Below are positions 15,104 through 25,953 of a stretch of 37,118 nt of DNA, one piece after another. The translations under genes were made by a program, and so were the position numbers. The number at the start of each line of letters is the position of its first letter. The first letter of the stretch is position 1. The stretch comes from Bacteroidota bacterium (GTDB lineage Bacteria; Bacteroidota; Bacteroidia; Flavobacteriales; JADGDT01). Below the pieces are notes generated by a model. It made no database searches, was not told the DNA's origin, and saw nothing but the letters and a program-made list of their open reading frames with translations. The stretch lies in assembly GCA_039714315.1 (NCBI GenBank), contig JBDLJM010000013.1:1-37118 (forward strand), read 5' to 3'.

Positions 15104-18100
15104 TTGGCATTGACAAATAATACCGGAAGAATCAGTTTTGCGTCAATTAAGGATCAATTAGAATATCCTGATTTTCTTGATATTCAGATTAAATCCTTCA
15201 TGGATTTCTTTCAATTAGAAACCAAAGGTGACGACAGAGGTGATGAGGGATTGTTCAGAACGTTTTCTGAAAACTTTCCAATTACAGACACAAGAAATCA
15301 ATTTGTTTTAGAATTTATTGATTATTTTGTTGATCCACCTCGATACTCTATCTCAGAGTGTATCGATAGAGGTTTAACTTATAGTGTTCCTCTAAAATCG
15401 AGGATGAAACTGTATTGTACTGATCCCGAACACGAAGACTTTGAGACAATAGTTCAAGATGTTTATTTAGGTACAATTCCTTATATGACACCTAGTGGTA
15501 CATTCGTTATCAACGGTGCCGAAAGGGTGGTTGTTTCTCAGTTACACCGTTCACCTGGTGTATTCTTTGGTCAGTCATTTCACGCTAATGGTACTAAATT
15601 GTACTCTGCGCGTATTATTCCATTTAAAGGTTCCTGGATCGAGTTTGCTACAGACATTAACAGTGTTATGTATGCCTATATCGACCGTAAAAAGAAGTTG
15701 CCTTTAACAACTCTACTTCGTGCAATAGGTTACGAGAGAGATAAAGATATTCTTGAAATATTTGACCTTGCAGAGGAGGTTAAAGTTTCAAAATCAGGAC
15801 TTAAAAAGGTTATGGGGCGTACCCTGGCTGCCAGAGTTCTGAACAGTTGGCATGAAGATTTCGTTGATGAGGATACAGGAGAAGTTGTATCTATTGAGCG
15901 TAACGAAATTGTTCTTGACCGTGATACTGTATTGGAAAAAGAACATATTGAAGAGATATTGGATTCAGGTGTAAAGACTATTTTGCTTCATAAGCAAGAT
16001 CTTTCTATTGATTACGCTATTATTTACAATACACTTCAAAAAGATCCGACAAACTCTGAAAAAGAGGCTGTTGAACATATTTATCGTCAATTACGTAACG
16101 CTGAACCGCCGGATGAAGAAACAGCCCGTGGTATTATAGACAAGCTTTTCTTTAGTGAGACTCGTTATAGTCTTGGTGAAGTTGGTCGTTACAGAATTAA
16201 CAAGAAGTTAGGTCTTGATATCGATCTTACTCAACAGGTATTGACTAAGCATGATATTATCACTATCATTAAGTATTTGATAGAGCTTATCAATTCAAAA
16301 GCTGAGATCGATGATATTGACCACTTGTCAAACCGTCGTGTACGTACAGTTGGAGAGCAGATGTCAAACCAATTTGGTGTTGGTTTAGCGCGTATGGCTC
16401 GTACAATTCGTGAAAGAATGAATGTTCGTGATAACGAAGTGTTTACTCCGGTTGATCTTATCAACGCAAAAACACTTTCATCAGTAATTAATTCTTTCTT
16501 CGGAACAAACCAGCTTTCTCAGTTTATGGATCAAACAAATCCATTGGCAGAGATTACACACAAACGTAGATTATCAGCATTAGGACCTGGTGGACTTTCT
16601 CGTGAGAGAGCAGGATTCGAGGTTCGTGATGTTCATTATACTCATTATGGACGTCTTTGTCCGATTGAGACACCTGAAGGACCAAACATTGGTCTTATCT
16701 CTTCTCTTTGTGTTTATGCTAAAGTAAACAGAATGGGATTCATCGAAACACCTTATCGTGAAGTTGTTGAAGGTAAAGTTGATTTTGAGAAAGTTCCTGT
16801 ATATTTAAGTGCAGAGGAAGAAGAAGAAAAAACAATTGCTCAGGCAAATGCAGTTGTTGATGAAGGAGGTAATTTCCTTAGCGACAGGATTAAATCTCGT
16901 GAAGAAGGTGATTTACCGATCGTAGATTCTTCGAAGCTTGATTATATGGATGTTGCGCCAAACCAAATTGCATCGATTTCAGCCTCATTAATTCCATTCC
17001 TGGAACACGATGATGCCAACCGTGCATTGATGGGATCTAACATGATGCGTCAGGCTGTACCATTATTAAGTCCTGAAGCTCCGATTGTAGGAACAGGTTT
17101 GGAAAAACGTGTTGCTAAAGATTCGCGTGTTCTTATCAACGCCGAAGGAGATGGTGTAGTAGAAAAAGTTGATGCAAAGGAAATTGTAGTTAAATATGAT
17201 AGAGGAGAAGATCAAGTATTGGTGAGCTTCGATTCTGATTATGTAACTTATCCATTGATAAAATTCCGTAGAACCAACCAGGGTACAAATATAAACCTTA
17301 AGCCTATTGTTAAAAAAGGTCAACGTGTTGAGTTAGGAGAAGTACTTTGTGAGGGGTATGCTACAGAACAAGGAGAGCTGGCTTTAGGTAGAAACCTTAG
17401 AGTTGCCTTCATGCCTTGGAAAGGGTATAACTTCGAGGATGCTATTGTGATTTCTGAGCGAGTTGTTCGTGAAGATATTTTCACATCTATCCATATCGAT
17501 GAGTTTAGTTTAGAAGTACGTGATACTAAGTTAGGTGCCGAAGAACTTACAAATGATATTCCAAACGTAAGTGAGGAAGCTACAAAAGACCTTGACGAAA
17601 ATGGAATTATTCGTATTGGTGCTGAAGTAGGACCTGGGGATATCTTAATTGGTAAAATTACTCCTAAAGGAGAATCAGATCCTTCGCCGGAAGAGAAACT
17701 GTTGAGAGCTATCTTTGGTGATAAAGCAGGCGATGTTAAGGATGCATCTTTAAAAGCATCTCCATCATTACACGGGGTAGTTATCGATAAGAAATTATTC
17801 TCAAGAAGTGTAAAAGATAAGAAAACGAGAGTTCAGGATAAGGAGGAAATCGAAAAGCTTGAAATGGAGTTTGCCACTAAACTAGAGTTGTTAAGAGGTA
17901 AATTAATCGAAAAGCTTCACATTTTAGTTACAGGAAAAACTTCACAGGGTGTAATGAATGACCTTAATGAAATTGTTATTCCTAAAGGAACTAAATTCAC
18001 TCTAAAGTTATTGAATAATTTAGAGGATTTCCAACACCTGGTAAATGGTAAATGGACAACTGAAGATGAGAAAAATAAACTTATCTCTATTTTGATCCAT

Positions 18101-18916
18101 AACTATAAGATAAAAGTTCAGGATTTACAAGGTACATTACGTCGTCAGAAATTCACTATTTCTGTTGGAGATGAATTACCTGCAGGTATTCTGAAACTTG
18201 CTAAAGTTTATGTAGCTAAGAAACGTAAACTAAAAGTTGGTGATAAGATGGCGGGACGTCACGGAAACAAGGGTATTGTAGCCCGTATAGTTCGTGATGA
18301 GGATATGCCATTCCTTGAAGATGGAACACCTGTTGATATTGTATTGAATCCACTAGGGGTACCATCGCGTATGAACCTTGGTCAGATTTATGAAACTGTT
18401 CTTGGATGGGCAGGTCATAACTTAGGTCAAACATATGCTACTCCGATCTTTGATGGAGCTTCAATAGACGAGATCAACGAGTTGACCGAAAAGGCCGGAG
18501 TTCCAAAATATGGTACAGTTCACCTGTACGATGGAGGAACAGGAAAACGTTTCGATCAGCCGGCTACAGTGGGTATTGTGTATATGATTAAGTTGGGACA
18601 CATGATTGACGACAAAATGCACGCTCGTTCAATTGGACCATACTCATTGATTACACAGCAACCACTTGGAGGTAAGGCTCAGTTTGGAGGTCAGCGTTTT
18701 GGAGAAATGGAAGTTTGGGCTCTTGAAGCTTATGGAGCATCAAATATTCTTCGCGAGATACTTACAGTAAAATCTGATGATGTTGTTGGTAGGGCAAAAT
18801 CTTACGAGTCTATCGTTAAAGGTGATGCAATGCCGGAACCGGGAATCCCTGAATCATTCAACGTATTGTTGCATGAACTTAGAGGTTTAGGATTAAGCAT
18901 TACACTTACTGAGTAG
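15104..18916 (+). CDS. rpoB: RNA polymerase beta subunit
   Basis: The second-largest RNA polymerase subunit, 1270 residues with a normal Bacteroidota layout. The rifampicin pocket reads [20 protein letters not shown] (467-486) followed by [11 protein letters not shown]. It has Q473, D476, H486, R489 and S491, matching sensitive-type residues of E. coli. Downstream are [17 protein letters not shown], the [14 protein letters not shown] active-site region and the C-terminal clamp segment [16 protein letters not shown]. The start appears to be TTG at 15104 (TTG GCA TTG ACA AAT), because no in-frame ATG precedes the conserved N-terminus. rpoC begins with nearly the same bases after an ATG. No Shine-Dalgarno is visible. 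Confidence 0.98.
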   Translation: MALTNNTGRISFASIKDQLEYPDFLDIQIKSFMDFFQLETKGDDRGDEGLFRTFSENFPITDTRNQFVLEFIDYFVDPPRYSISECIDRGLTYSVPLKSRMKLYCTDPEHEDFETIVQDVYLGTIPYMTPSGTFVINGAERVVVSQLHRSPGVFFGQSFHANGTKLYSARIIPFKGSWIEFATDINSVMYAYIDRKKKLPLTTLLRAIGYERDKDILEIFDLAEEVKVSKSGLKKVMGRTLAARVLNSWHEDFVDEDTGEVVSIERNEIVLDRDTVLEKEHIEEILDSGVKTILLHKQDLSIDYAIIYNTLQKDPTNSEKEAVEHIYRQLRNAEPPDEETARGIIDKLFFSETRYSLGEVGRYRINKKLGLDIDLTQQVLTKHDIITIIKYLIELINSKAEIDDIDHLSNRRVRTVGEQMSNQFGVGLARMARTIRERMNVRDNEVFTPVDLINAKTLSSVINSFFGTNQLSQFMDQTNPLAEITHKRRLSALGPGGLSRERAGFEVRDVHYTHYGRLCPIETPEGPNIGLISSLCVYAKVNRMGFIETPYREVVEGKVDFEKVPVYLSAEEEEEKTIAQANAVVDEGGNFLSDRIKSREEGDLPIVDSSKLDYMDVAPNQIASISASLIPFLEHDDANRALMGSNMMRQAVPLLSPEAPIVGTGLEKRVAKDSRVLINAEGDGVVEKVDAKEIVVKYDRGEDQVLVSFDSDYVTYPLIKFRRTNQGTNINLKPIVKKGQRVELGEVLCEGYATEQGELALGRNLRVAFMPWKGYNFEDAIVISERVVREDIFTSIHIDEFSLEVRDTKLGAEELTNDIPNVSEEATKDLDENGIIRIGAEVGPGDILIGKITPKGESDPSPEEKLLRAIFGDKAGDVKDASLKASPSLHGVVIDKKLFSRSVKDKKTRVQDKEEIEKLEMEFATKLELLRGKLIEKLHILVTGKTSQGVMNDLNEIVIPKGTKFTLKLLNNLEDFQHLVNGKWTTEDEKNKLISILIHNYKIKVQDLQGTLRRQKFTISVGDELPAGILKLAKVYVAKKRKLKVGDKMAGRHGNKGIVARIVRDEDMPFLEDGTPVDIVLNPLGVPSRMNLGQIYETVLGWAGHNLGQTYATPIFDGASIDEINELTEKAGVPKYGTVHLYDGGTGKRFDQPATVGIVYMIKLGHMIDDKMHARSIGPYSLITQQPLGGKAQFGGQRFGEMEVWALEAYGASNILREILTVKSDDVVGRAKSYESIVKGDAMPEPGIPESFNVLLHELRGLGLSITLTE

Positions 18917-18920
18917 TTGA

Positions 18921-18954
18921 ACTTTAGGCTTCGGCCTAAAGTCTCTGTTTTTTT
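18921..18954 (+). terminator. Terminator-like hairpin between rpoB and rpoC
   Basis: ACTTTAGGC (18921-18929) and GCCTAAAGT (18934-18942) pair perfectly around a TTCG tetraloop. Five bases later comes a run of seven T (18948-18954). It looks like a full intrinsic terminator inside an operon whose two products are needed in equal amounts. Confidence 0.7.
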
Positions 18955-18986
18955 AGAATAAGTATTAATCAATTACCATAACAGAC

Positions 18987-21900
18987 ATGGCATTGAGAAA
19001 TAAGGATAATAAAGCCCAAAGTAGATTTAACAAAATCACTATTAGTTTAGCTTCTCCGGAGTCACTTTTGGAGCAGTCAAGAGGTGAGGTGTTAAAGCCA
19101 GAAACTATTAACTATCGTACTCATAAACCGGAACGTGACGGTCTTTTTTGTGAGCGCATTTTCGGTCCTGTAAAAGATTATGAGTGTGCCTGTGGAAAAT
19201 ATAAGCGTATCCGTTATAAGGGTATTGTATGTGATAGATGTGGGGTAGAGGTAACTGAGAAAAAAGTTAGACGTGATCGTGTTGGTCATATTAATTTAGT
19301 TGTGCCGGTTGCTCATATTTGGTATTTCAGATCACTACCAAATAAAATAGGTTACCTTCTTGGATTACCTTCCAAAAAGCTTGATATGATTATTTACTAC
19401 GAACGTTACGTAGTAATTCAACCAGGTATAGCTTTAAATCCTGAGGGTGAGCCACTTCAAAAATTAGATTATTTAACCGAAGAAGAATATCTTGATATCG
19501 AAGATACTCTTCCTGAGGATAACTATTATATGGAAGAAGATAATCCGGATAAATTCATCGCAAAAATGGGAGCAGAGGCTCTTATTGAATTGTTGCGAAG
19601 AATTAATTTGGATGAGTTGTCATTCCAATTACGCGATAAAGCACATAACGAAACTTCTAAACAACGTAAAGCTGAAGCTCTTAAACGTCTTCAGGTTGTG
19701 GAAGCTTTAAGAGATGCAAATACTCGTATCGAGAACCGTCCTGAATGGATGATTATGAAAGTAGTTCCGGTTATTCCACCAGAATTACGTCCATTAGTTC
19801 CGTTAGATGGAGGTCGTTTTGCTACATCTGACCTGAATGATCTTTATCGTCGTGTAATCATCAGAAACAACCGTCTTAAGAGATTAATTGAGATTAAGGC
19901 TCCTGAAGTAATTTTACGTAATGAGAAACGTATGCTTCAAGAATCGGTTGATTCATTATTTGATAATACACGTAAAGCATCAGCAGTAAAAACTGAAGCA
20001 AACAGAGCGTTGAAATCACTTTCTGATTCGTTGAAAGGTAAGCAGGGACGTTTCCGTCAAAACTTACTTGGTAAACGTGTTGATTACTCTGCGCGTTCGG
20101 TAATTATTGTTGGTCCTGAATTGAAATTATCCGAGTGTGGTATTCCTAAGGGAATGGCAGCGGAATTATATAAACCGTTTATTATTCGTAAGCTTATTGA
20201 GCGCGGTGTTGTAAAAACCGTAAAATCAGCTAAACGAATCATTGATAAGCGTGAGCCAATTGTTTGGGATATTCTTGAAAACGTATTGAAAGGACATCCT
20301 GTACTACTTAACCGTGCTCCAACTCTTCACCGTTTGGGTATTCAGGCTTTCCAACCAAAACTTATTGAAGGAAAAGCTATACAGTTACACCCTCTTGCAT
20401 GTACGGCCTTTAACGCCGATTTCGATGGTGACCAGATGGCGGTACACTTACCATTAGGACCTGAGGCTATTTTAGAGGCTCAAATGTTGATGTTAGGGTC
20501 TCATAATATTCTTAACCCTGCAAATGGTGCACCTATTACTGTACCATCTCAGGATATGGTATTGGGACTTTATTATATGACTAAAGTCCGTAAATCTACT
20601 GAATCGTATAAGGTAAAAGGTGAAAACCTGACTTTCTACTCAGAAGAAGATGTAAATATTGCGTATAACGAAGGTAAGGTTGAGTTAAATGCACCAATTA
20701 AGGTTAAATTAGATGTTTACGAAAATGGACAAGCAGTAAACAAAATGATTGAGACTTCGGTTGGTCGTGTATTGTTCAACGAAAAAGTACCATTTAAGGC
20801 GGGATATATCAACGACGTAATGACTAAGAAAGCTTTACGTGACGTGATTATGAAAGTTCTTAAAGTTACTGATGTTCCTACAACGTCTGATTTCCTTGAT
20901 GATATTAAAAATCTTGGTTATTCTAATGCCTTTACAGGTGGACTATCTTTTAGTTTGGGTGATATTATTATCCCGGCCGAAAAGGATTCAATGGTTAAGG
21001 GAGCAAACGCACAGGTTGACGGTATTTTAGGTAACTATAACATGGGACTTATTACCAACAACGAACGTTATAATCAGGTTATTGATGTTTGGACTTCTAC
21101 AAATGCTGAATTGACCGAATTGGCTATGAAGCGTTTAACAGAGGACAATGATGGATTCAACTCAGTATTTATGATGCTTGATTCCGGAGCCCGTGGTTCG
21201 AAAGAGCAGATTCGTCAGCTTTCTGGAATGCGTGGTTTGATGGCAAAACCTCAAAAATCAGGAGCATCAGGAGGAGAAATTATTGAAAATCCGATTGTTG
21301 CCAACTTTAAAGAAGGACTGTCAATTCTTGAGTACTTTATTTCTACTCACGGTGCCCGTAAGGGACTTGCCGATACAGCCTTGAAAACTGCCGATGCGGG
21401 TTACTTAACTCGTCGTTTGGTTGATGTTTCTCAGGATGTAATTGTAAGAGAAGTAGATTGTGGTACATTAAGAGGGGTAGAAGTTACTCCACTTAAGAAA
21501 AATGATGAAATAGTAGAGGATTTAGCTGAGCGTATACTTGGTCGTGTTTCTCTACATGATATATATAATCCGCTTACGGATGAATTACTTATTGCTTCGG
21601 GAGAACAAATTACTGAGGAAATTGCAGACAAAATTCAGGAGTCTCCAATTGAAATGGTTGAAGTTCGTTCACCACTTACATGTGAAGCTAAGAGAGGTAT
21701 TTGTGCTAAGTGTTACGGACGAAATCTTGCAACCGGAAAAATGGTTCAAAAAGGTGAAGCCGTTGGAGTTATTGCAGCTCAGTCAATTGGTGAGCCGGGT
21801 ACACAGCTTACACTTCGTACTTTCCACCAGGGGGGTACTGCCAGTAACGTACTTGATGAATCAACTTTGTTCGCGAAGTTTGCAGGTAAGTTTGTTGTAG

Positions 21901-23279
21901 ATGAAGTAAGAACTGTTGAGGGTGAAGACTTTGAAGGAAATCCTGCAACAGTTATCATTTCGCGTACTGCAGAAATGAAATTAGTTGATCCGGAATCAGG
22001 ATTAACACTTATGACAGCAAACCTTCCTTACGGATCGAATATGTTTATTAAGAATGGAGATGTTCTTGAAAAAGGAGATAAGATCTGTCAATGGGATCCA
22101 TATAATGCCGTAATTATTGCGGAAACTGCCGGAGATATTATTTACGAAAATATTGTTCAGGGAGTTACTTATCAGGTTGAAATTGATGAGCAAACCGGTT
22201 TCCAGGAAAAGGTAATTTCAGAATCGAGAAATAAAAAGATTATTCCAACAATTGCTATTACTGATAAGTCTGGCAATGCTGTTAAATCTTATAACTTACC
22301 GGTAGGAGCGCATATTATCGCTGACGAAGGCGAGAAGATTTCAGCTGGTAAAATTCTTGTAAAGATACCGAGAAAGTCTGCTAAGGCAGGGGATATTACA
22401 GGAGGTCTTCCTCGTGTAACTGAGCTTTTCGAAGCGCGTAACCCATCTAACCCGGCAGTAGTTTCCGAAATTGATGGTATTGTTTCTTATGGTAAGATTA
22501 AACGTGGTAACCGTGAGATTATTATCGAAACAAAAGCCGGAGATATTAAGAAATATCTTGTAAAACTTTCTAACCAGATCTTAGTTCAGGAAAATGACTA
22601 TGTAAAAGCAGGTATGTCTTTATCTGATGGAGCTATTACTCCTATCGATATTCTTAGAATTAAAGGACCTTCTGCTGTTCAACAGTATTTGGTAAATGAA
22701 GTTCAGGAAGTTTATCGTCTACAGGGTGTGAAGATTAACGACAAACACTTTGAGGTTGTTGTTCGTCAGATGATGAGAAAAGTTAAGATTGTAGATCCGG
22801 GAGATACTATCTTCCTTGAAGCTCAACTTGCTCATAAAAACGACTTTATTGAAGTGAATGATGAAATTTACGGTAAGAAAGTTGTTGAAGATGCCGGTGA
22901 ATCTGAAAACTTAAAAGTAGGTCAGATAATTACAGCTCGTGATCTGCGTGAAGAAAATTCAATCTTACGTAGAGCTGATAAAGCACTTGTAACTGTTCGT
23001 GATGCGGTGCCGGCAACGGCTGAACCTGTACTTCAGGGTATTACAAGAGCATCGCTTCAGACTAAGTCATTTATCTCTGCTGCATCGTTCCAGGAAACTA
23101 CAAAAGTATTGAACGAAGCTGCTGTAAATGGTAAGGAAGATAACCTGATGGGTCTTAAAGAAAATGTAATTGTTGGTCATAAGATTCCTGCCGGAACCGG
23201 ATTAAGAGAGTACGATAATATTATCGTTGGTTCTAAGGATGAGTATGATGCCATGATTATGATGAAAGGAGGACTTTAA
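18987..23279 (+). CDS. rpoC: RNA polymerase beta' subunit
   Basis: The largest RNA polymerase subunit, 1430 residues. The N-terminal zinc ribbon ([20 protein letters not shown]), the catalytic [12 protein letters not shown] (N476; Mg-binding D478, D480, D482), the bridge-helix/trigger-loop region near [24 protein letters not shown] and the second zinc site ([11 protein letters not shown]) are all intact. The C-terminal part includes [24 protein letters not shown]. It starts with ATG at 18987, 70 bp after rpoB and behind a terminator-like hairpin. The next gene starts 5 bp after its stop. Confidence 0.99.
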   Translation: MALRNKDNKAQSRFNKITISLASPESLLEQSRGEVLKPETINYRTHKPERDGLFCERIFGPVKDYECACGKYKRIRYKGIVCDRCGVEVTEKKVRRDRVGHINLVVPVAHIWYFRSLPNKIGYLLGLPSKKLDMIIYYERYVVIQPGIALNPEGEPLQKLDYLTEEEYLDIEDTLPEDNYYMEEDNPDKFIAKMGAEALIELLRRINLDELSFQLRDKAHNETSKQRKAEALKRLQVVEALRDANTRIENRPEWMIMKVVPVIPPELRPLVPLDGGRFATSDLNDLYRRVIIRNNRLKRLIEIKAPEVILRNEKRMLQESVDSLFDNTRKASAVKTEANRALKSLSDSLKGKQGRFRQNLLGKRVDYSARSVIIVGPELKLSECGIPKGMAAELYKPFIIRKLIERGVVKTVKSAKRIIDKREPIVWDILENVLKGHPVLLNRAPTLHRLGIQAFQPKLIEGKAIQLHPLACTAFNADFDGDQMAVHLPLGPEAILEAQMLMLGSHNILNPANGAPITVPSQDMVLGLYYMTKVRKSTESYKVKGENLTFYSEEDVNIAYNEGKVELNAPIKVKLDVYENGQAVNKMIETSVGRVLFNEKVPFKAGYINDVMTKKALRDVIMKVLKVTDVPTTSDFLDDIKNLGYSNAFTGGLSFSLGDIIIPAEKDSMVKGANAQVDGILGNYNMGLITNNERYNQVIDVWTSTNAELTELAMKRLTEDNDGFNSVFMMLDSGARGSKEQIRQLSGMRGLMAKPQKSGASGGEIIENPIVANFKEGLSILEYFISTHGARKGLADTALKTADAGYLTRRLVDVSQDVIVREVDCGTLRGVEVTPLKKNDEIVEDLAERILGRVSLHDIYNPLTDELLIASGEQITEEIADKIQESPIEMVEVRSPLTCEAKRGICAKCYGRNLATGKMVQKGEAVGVIAAQSIGEPGTQLTLRTFHQGGTASNVLDESTLFAKFAGKFVVDEVRTVEGEDFEGNPATVIISRTAEMKLVDPESGLTLMTANLPYGSNMFIKNGDVLEKGDKICQWDPYNAVIIAETAGDIIYENIVQGVTYQVEIDEQTGFQEKVISESRNKKIIPTIAITDKSGNAVKSYNLPVGAHIIADEGEKISAGKILVKIPRKSAKAGDITGGLPRVTELFEARNPSNPAVVSEIDGIVSYGKIKRGNREIIIETKAGDIKKYLVKLSNQILVQENDYVKAGMSLSDGAITPIDILRIKGPSAVQQYLVNEVQEVYRLQGVKINDKHFEVVVRQMMRKVKIVDPGDTIFLEAQLAHKNDFIEVNDEIYGKKVVEDAGESENLKVGQIITARDLREENSILRRADKALVTVRDAVPATAEPVLQGITRASLQTKSFISAASFQETTKVLNEAAVNGKEDNLMGLKENVIVGHKIPAGTGLREYDNIIVGSKDEYDAMIMMKGGL

Positions 23280-23284
23280 TAGTT

Positions 23285-23596
23285 ATGAGTGATCAGAAAA
23301 AGAAAGAAGGACAATTAAATATTGAGTTGAGTGAAGAAGTTGCTGATGGAACTTATTCTAATCTTGCAATAATCAACCATTCAGTATCAGAATTTGTTGT
23401 TGACTTTATAAATGTGATGCCTGGAGTGCCTAAGGCTAAGGTTAAATCAAGAATTGTTTTAACTCCTCAGCACGCCAAAAGATTGATGAAAGCATTAGCA
23501 GATAATGTTACTCGTTTCGAAAAGGCTCATGGAGAAATTAAAGATTATGAGCAACCTCCGATTCCGATGAATTTCGGACCGACAGGTGAAGCATAA
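23285..23596 (+). CDS. DUF3467 family protein linked to rpoC
   Basis: A small 103-residue cytoplasmic protein matching the DUF3467 family: NIELSEEVADGTYSNLAIINHSVSEFVVDFI, then PGVPKAKVKSRIVLTPQHAKRLMKALADN. The family has no established function. Its stop-to-start distance of 5 bp from rpoC and the shared terminator show cotranscription with RNA polymerase genes. From memory, the same neighbour is found behind rpoC in many Bacteroidota. It has no membrane helix or signal and contains a mixed beta then helical pattern. A link to RNA polymerase or ribosome assembly is only a guess from position. Confidence 0.88.
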   Translation: MSDQKKKEGQLNIELSEEVADGTYSNLAIINHSVSEFVVDFINVMPGVPKAKVKSRIVLTPQHAKRLMKALADNVTRFEKAHGEIKDYEQPPIPMNFGPTGEA

Positions 23597-23606
23597 ATAA
23601 TAAATG

Positions 23607-23637
23607 AAAATCCCGACTTTTTAGTCGGGATTTTTTT
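23607..23637 (+). terminator. Terminator of the rpoBC operon
   Basis: AAAATCCCGAC and GTCGGGATTTT pair perfectly across a 6-nt loop, followed by a run of T to 23637. It is eleven bases after the DUF3467 stop. Confidence 0.93.
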
Positions 23638-23646
23638 ATACAAAAA

Positions 23647-23675
23647 AAATCCTGATCTGGAGAAGATCAGGATTT
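23647..23675 (-). terminator. Terminator for ilvE (minus strand)
   Basis: AAATCCTGATCT (23647-23658) and AGATCAGGATTT (23664-23675) pair perfectly. On the minus strand it is followed by a T run (the A run at 23642-23649). It stands back-to-back with the rpoBC terminator and about 180 bp beyond the ilvE stop, with a MITE-like element between. Confidence 0.8.
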
Positions 23676-23836
23676 ATACCAAATGAATTTCAAACTGCTC
23701 TATTAAAACCAAAGTATTTTTTGTTTTAGCAATTTATAAAAATCGTTGCATAGCCAGAGCTACGGAACTATTTTTTAAAGAAGATAAAATGAAAAAGACA
23801 AAGGTTTTACAGTGCATTTTGATGTTGATTTGGTAT
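23676..23836. repeat. MITE-like element with ATACCAAAT ends
   Basis: A 161-bp element. The left end ATACCAAATGAATTTCAAAC and the right end read inward, ATACCAAATCAACATCAAAA, agree at 19 of the first 23 positions. It lacks a transposase, and the short open frame inside is not convincing. A related 32-bp palindrome with the same end (TGCATTTTGAT...ATTTGGTAT) occurs at 37026-37057, and a lone ATACCAAAT lies at 10280-10288. It sits in the ilvE 3' region next to that gene's terminator. From memory, similar sequences are common in flavobacteria. Confidence 0.65.
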
Positions 23837-23858
23837 TATATATTTTTCAGAATTAATA

Positions 23859-24920
23859 TTATGCTTCAACAGCAGTTACAACCTGCTTTGTCCATCCAAA
23901 CTTATCTTCTCCGGTTTTTGTTTGAATTGCAAATAATTTGGCTTTTAATATTTCAGAATAGCGATCTTCTTTCTGTGTCATTTCCATTATCTGATCCTTG
24001 TACCCTATAGCGTAGATTGGGCTTACTATTGCAGCTGTACCACAACCAAAAGCTTCTTTTAATTCTCCTTTGGCGTCAGCATCAATTAATTCCTGAACAG
24101 TTATAGGTCTTACTTCAACTTCTATTCCTTCTGCACGCGCTATATCCAATAAGCTCTTTCTTGTGATACCATCAAGAATTCTTTCCGAAGTTGGAGCTGT
24201 AACTATTTTGTCACCAATTCTGAACATTACATTCATTACTCCGGCTTCTTCAACATGAGTGTGCGTGGCATCGTCTGTCCAGATAACCTGATCAAATCCT
24301 TCTTCTCTTGCTAAACGGGCTGGGTAGAACGAACCTGCATAATTACCGGCTGCCTTGGCGAAACCAACACCTCCGTTCGCTGCACGAGAATATTTATCTG
24401 CAATTTTTAATTTTACATCATTAGAAAAATATGCCCCAACCGGTGAAAGTAAGATCATAAACTTGAATTCCTCGGAAGAAGAAGCTACAATTGTTTCTTC
24501 GCTTGCAAAAATAAACGGACGAATATAAAGCGCTCTTCCGTTTCCTTTAGGGACCCATTCAGCGTCAAGTTTTAAAAGCTCCTCCAAGCCTTCGTTGAAG
24601 ATTTTAGCTGGCACTCCCGGCATATCTAATCTTTCGGCAGATATGTTCAGGCGCTTCTGGTTTTCATCCGGACGAAATAACCATACCTGATCCTTTTCAT
24701 CTTTATAAGCCTTCATCCCTTCAAATACAGCCTGACCATAGTGTAGTACTTTGGCTCCGGGCGACATCACTAGCGGCTCATAAGGTGTTATCCTTGAATT
24801 ACTCCATTTTCCGTCTTTATAGTCAGCAACAAACATGTGATCTGTAAAGTTTGCGCCAAACGATAAGTTGTCGAAATCTACTTTCGAAATATTTGATTTA
24901 TCAGCTTTTATAATTTGCAT
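23859..24920 (-). CDS. ilvE: Branched-chain amino acid aminotransferase
   Basis: A PLP-dependent cytoplasmic enzyme that transfers the amino group between glutamate and the 2-keto acids of leucine, isoleucine and valine. The 353-residue length and sequence fit the eukaryote-like class: MSPGAKVLHYGQAVFEGMKAYK, RPFIFASEETIV, then GFAKAAGNYAGSF, whose Lys (before AAGNY) is the expected PLP lysine, followed by THVEEAGVMNVMF. It starts at the ATG at 24918-24920 and is alone on its strand, divergent from mnmD across 215 bp. I see no leader-peptide attenuator in that gap. Confidence 0.95.
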   Translation of the reverse strand: MQIIKADKSNISKVDFDNLSFGANFTDHMFVADYKDGKWSNSRITPYEPLVMSPGAKVLHYGQAVFEGMKAYKDEKDQVWLFRPDENQKRLNISAERLDMPGVPAKIFNEGLEELLKLDAEWVPKGNGRALYIRPFIFASEETIVASSSEEFKFMILLSPVGAYFSNDVKLKIADKYSRAANGGVGFAKAAGNYAGSFYPARLAREEGFDQVIWTDDATHTHVEEAGVMNVMFRIGDKIVTAPTSERILDGITRKSLLDIARAEGIEVEVRPITVQELIDADAKGELKEAFGCGTAAIVSPIYAIGYKDQIMEMTQKEDRYSEILKAKLFAIQTKTGEDKFGWTKQVVTAVEA

Positions 24921-25135
24921 TATATTTCTTTTTGGTTCTTATCAAAATTAAGTAAAAATATCTGTATTATAGACTGTTAAGTGTAAAATACTAAAGTCGC
25001 AAAATCCTGATGCAAATTACGTTGTTTTTAATATTTATTGACTTATTTTGTGGTGAATATTTCAAATTATCAGTAATTGTATTGAAGGATTAATAAGCTG
25101 TAAGCATATTGCTTAAAGCCTAAAGTTTATAATGA

Positions 25136-25798
25136 ATGAAGAGAGAAATAATAAAAACGGCCGATGGTTCACATACAATTTCGATTCCTGAATGGAATGA
25201 GCAATATCATTCGGTAAACGGAGCAGTTGCAGAAGCATATCACGTGTTTATTAATGCAGGGCTAAAAGAAATTGATTCAGAAAAGATTTCTATTCTTGAA
25301 ATTGGATTTGGAACGGGTTTAAACTCTATCATTACTATGATAGAAGCGCAAAAATTAAATAAGGATATTTATTACCAGGGAGTAGAGGCATACCCGGTAA
25401 AGGATGAAGAAATTAAAGTTCTGAATTATATCGATGTGCTAAATGCTGAAGAATTCCGAAAATCATTTGAAGTTATGCATTCTTCTAAATGGGATGAGGA
25501 AGTTGTTTTAAACGATAGTTTTACTTTGTTGAAGCAAAACAAAACCTTTGATAAAATAGAGGATGTTAATAAGTTCGATTTAATTTATTTCGACGCGTTT
25601 GGTCCGGATGTTCAACCTGATTTATGGTCAGAGGAAATTTTTGCTAAGATGTATAAATCTCTAAAGTCAGAAGGTATTCTGGTAACTTATAGTGCCAAAG
25701 GGAGTGTTAAAAGAGCAATGAAAAGTGCTGGTTTTAGAATAGAAAGACTTCCCGGGCCTAAGGGAAAGAGAGAAATGACCAGAGCTGTGAAAGGATAA
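25136..25798 (+). CDS. mnmD: tRNA 5-methylaminomethyl-2-thiouridine methyltransferase, MnmD type
   Basis: An SAM-dependent methyltransferase that makes the last methylation of mnm5(s2)U34 in the wobble position of certain tRNAs. The 220 residues equal the methyltransferase half of E. coli MnmC and lack the FAD-dependent half, as in stand-alone MnmD. Motifs: EQYHSVNGAVAEAYHVFI near residues 22-39, the SAM loop ILEIGFGTGLN, LIYFDAFGPDVQPDLW with the catalytic-site Asp, and the C-terminal TYSAKGSVKRAMKSAGF with LPGPKGKREM. It is divergent from ilvE and convergent with the amylase gene, separated by a large palindrome. Confidence 0.88.
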   Translation: MKREIIKTADGSHTISIPEWNEQYHSVNGAVAEAYHVFINAGLKEIDSEKISILEIGFGTGLNSIITMIEAQKLNKDIYYQGVEAYPVKDEEIKVLNYIDVLNAEEFRKSFEVMHSSKWDEEVVLNDSFTLLKQNKTFDKIEDVNKFDLIYFDAFGPDVQPDLWSEEIFAKMYKSLKSEGILVTYSAKGSVKRAMKSAGFRIERLPGPKGKREMTRAVKG

Positions 25799-25811
25799 GG
25801 CTTTAGAAGAG

Positions 25812-25938
25812 GCTGTCTCAAAAGTGAATTTGTACACGTCATATCGACCTTGTGGAGAGATCTCAATATATTGATTTTCAATCATGAGATTTCTCGACTA
25901 TCGCTCGAAATGACGAATTTTACGACTTTTGAGACAGC
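25812..25938. repeat. 127-bp palindromic repeat between convergent genes
   Basis: The outer arms GCTGTCTCAAAAGT (25812-25825) and ACTTTTGAGACAGC (25925-25938) are perfect. The inner parts also pair (CGTCATATCGA with TCGAAATGACG, and GAGATCTC with GAGATTTCTC). The whole can fold into a long hairpin on either strand and may end transcripts of both mnmD and the amylase gene. The GCTGTCTCAAAAG end looks like a transposon-type terminus, but no transposase is present. Confidence 0.7.
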
Positions 25939-25953
25939 ATCCTTCTATAAATA

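Noticed and set aside
23789-24010. Open frame starting in the ATACCAAAT element and running into ilvE
   Set aside because: It crosses from the repeat into the antisense of ilvE and has no family resemblance.
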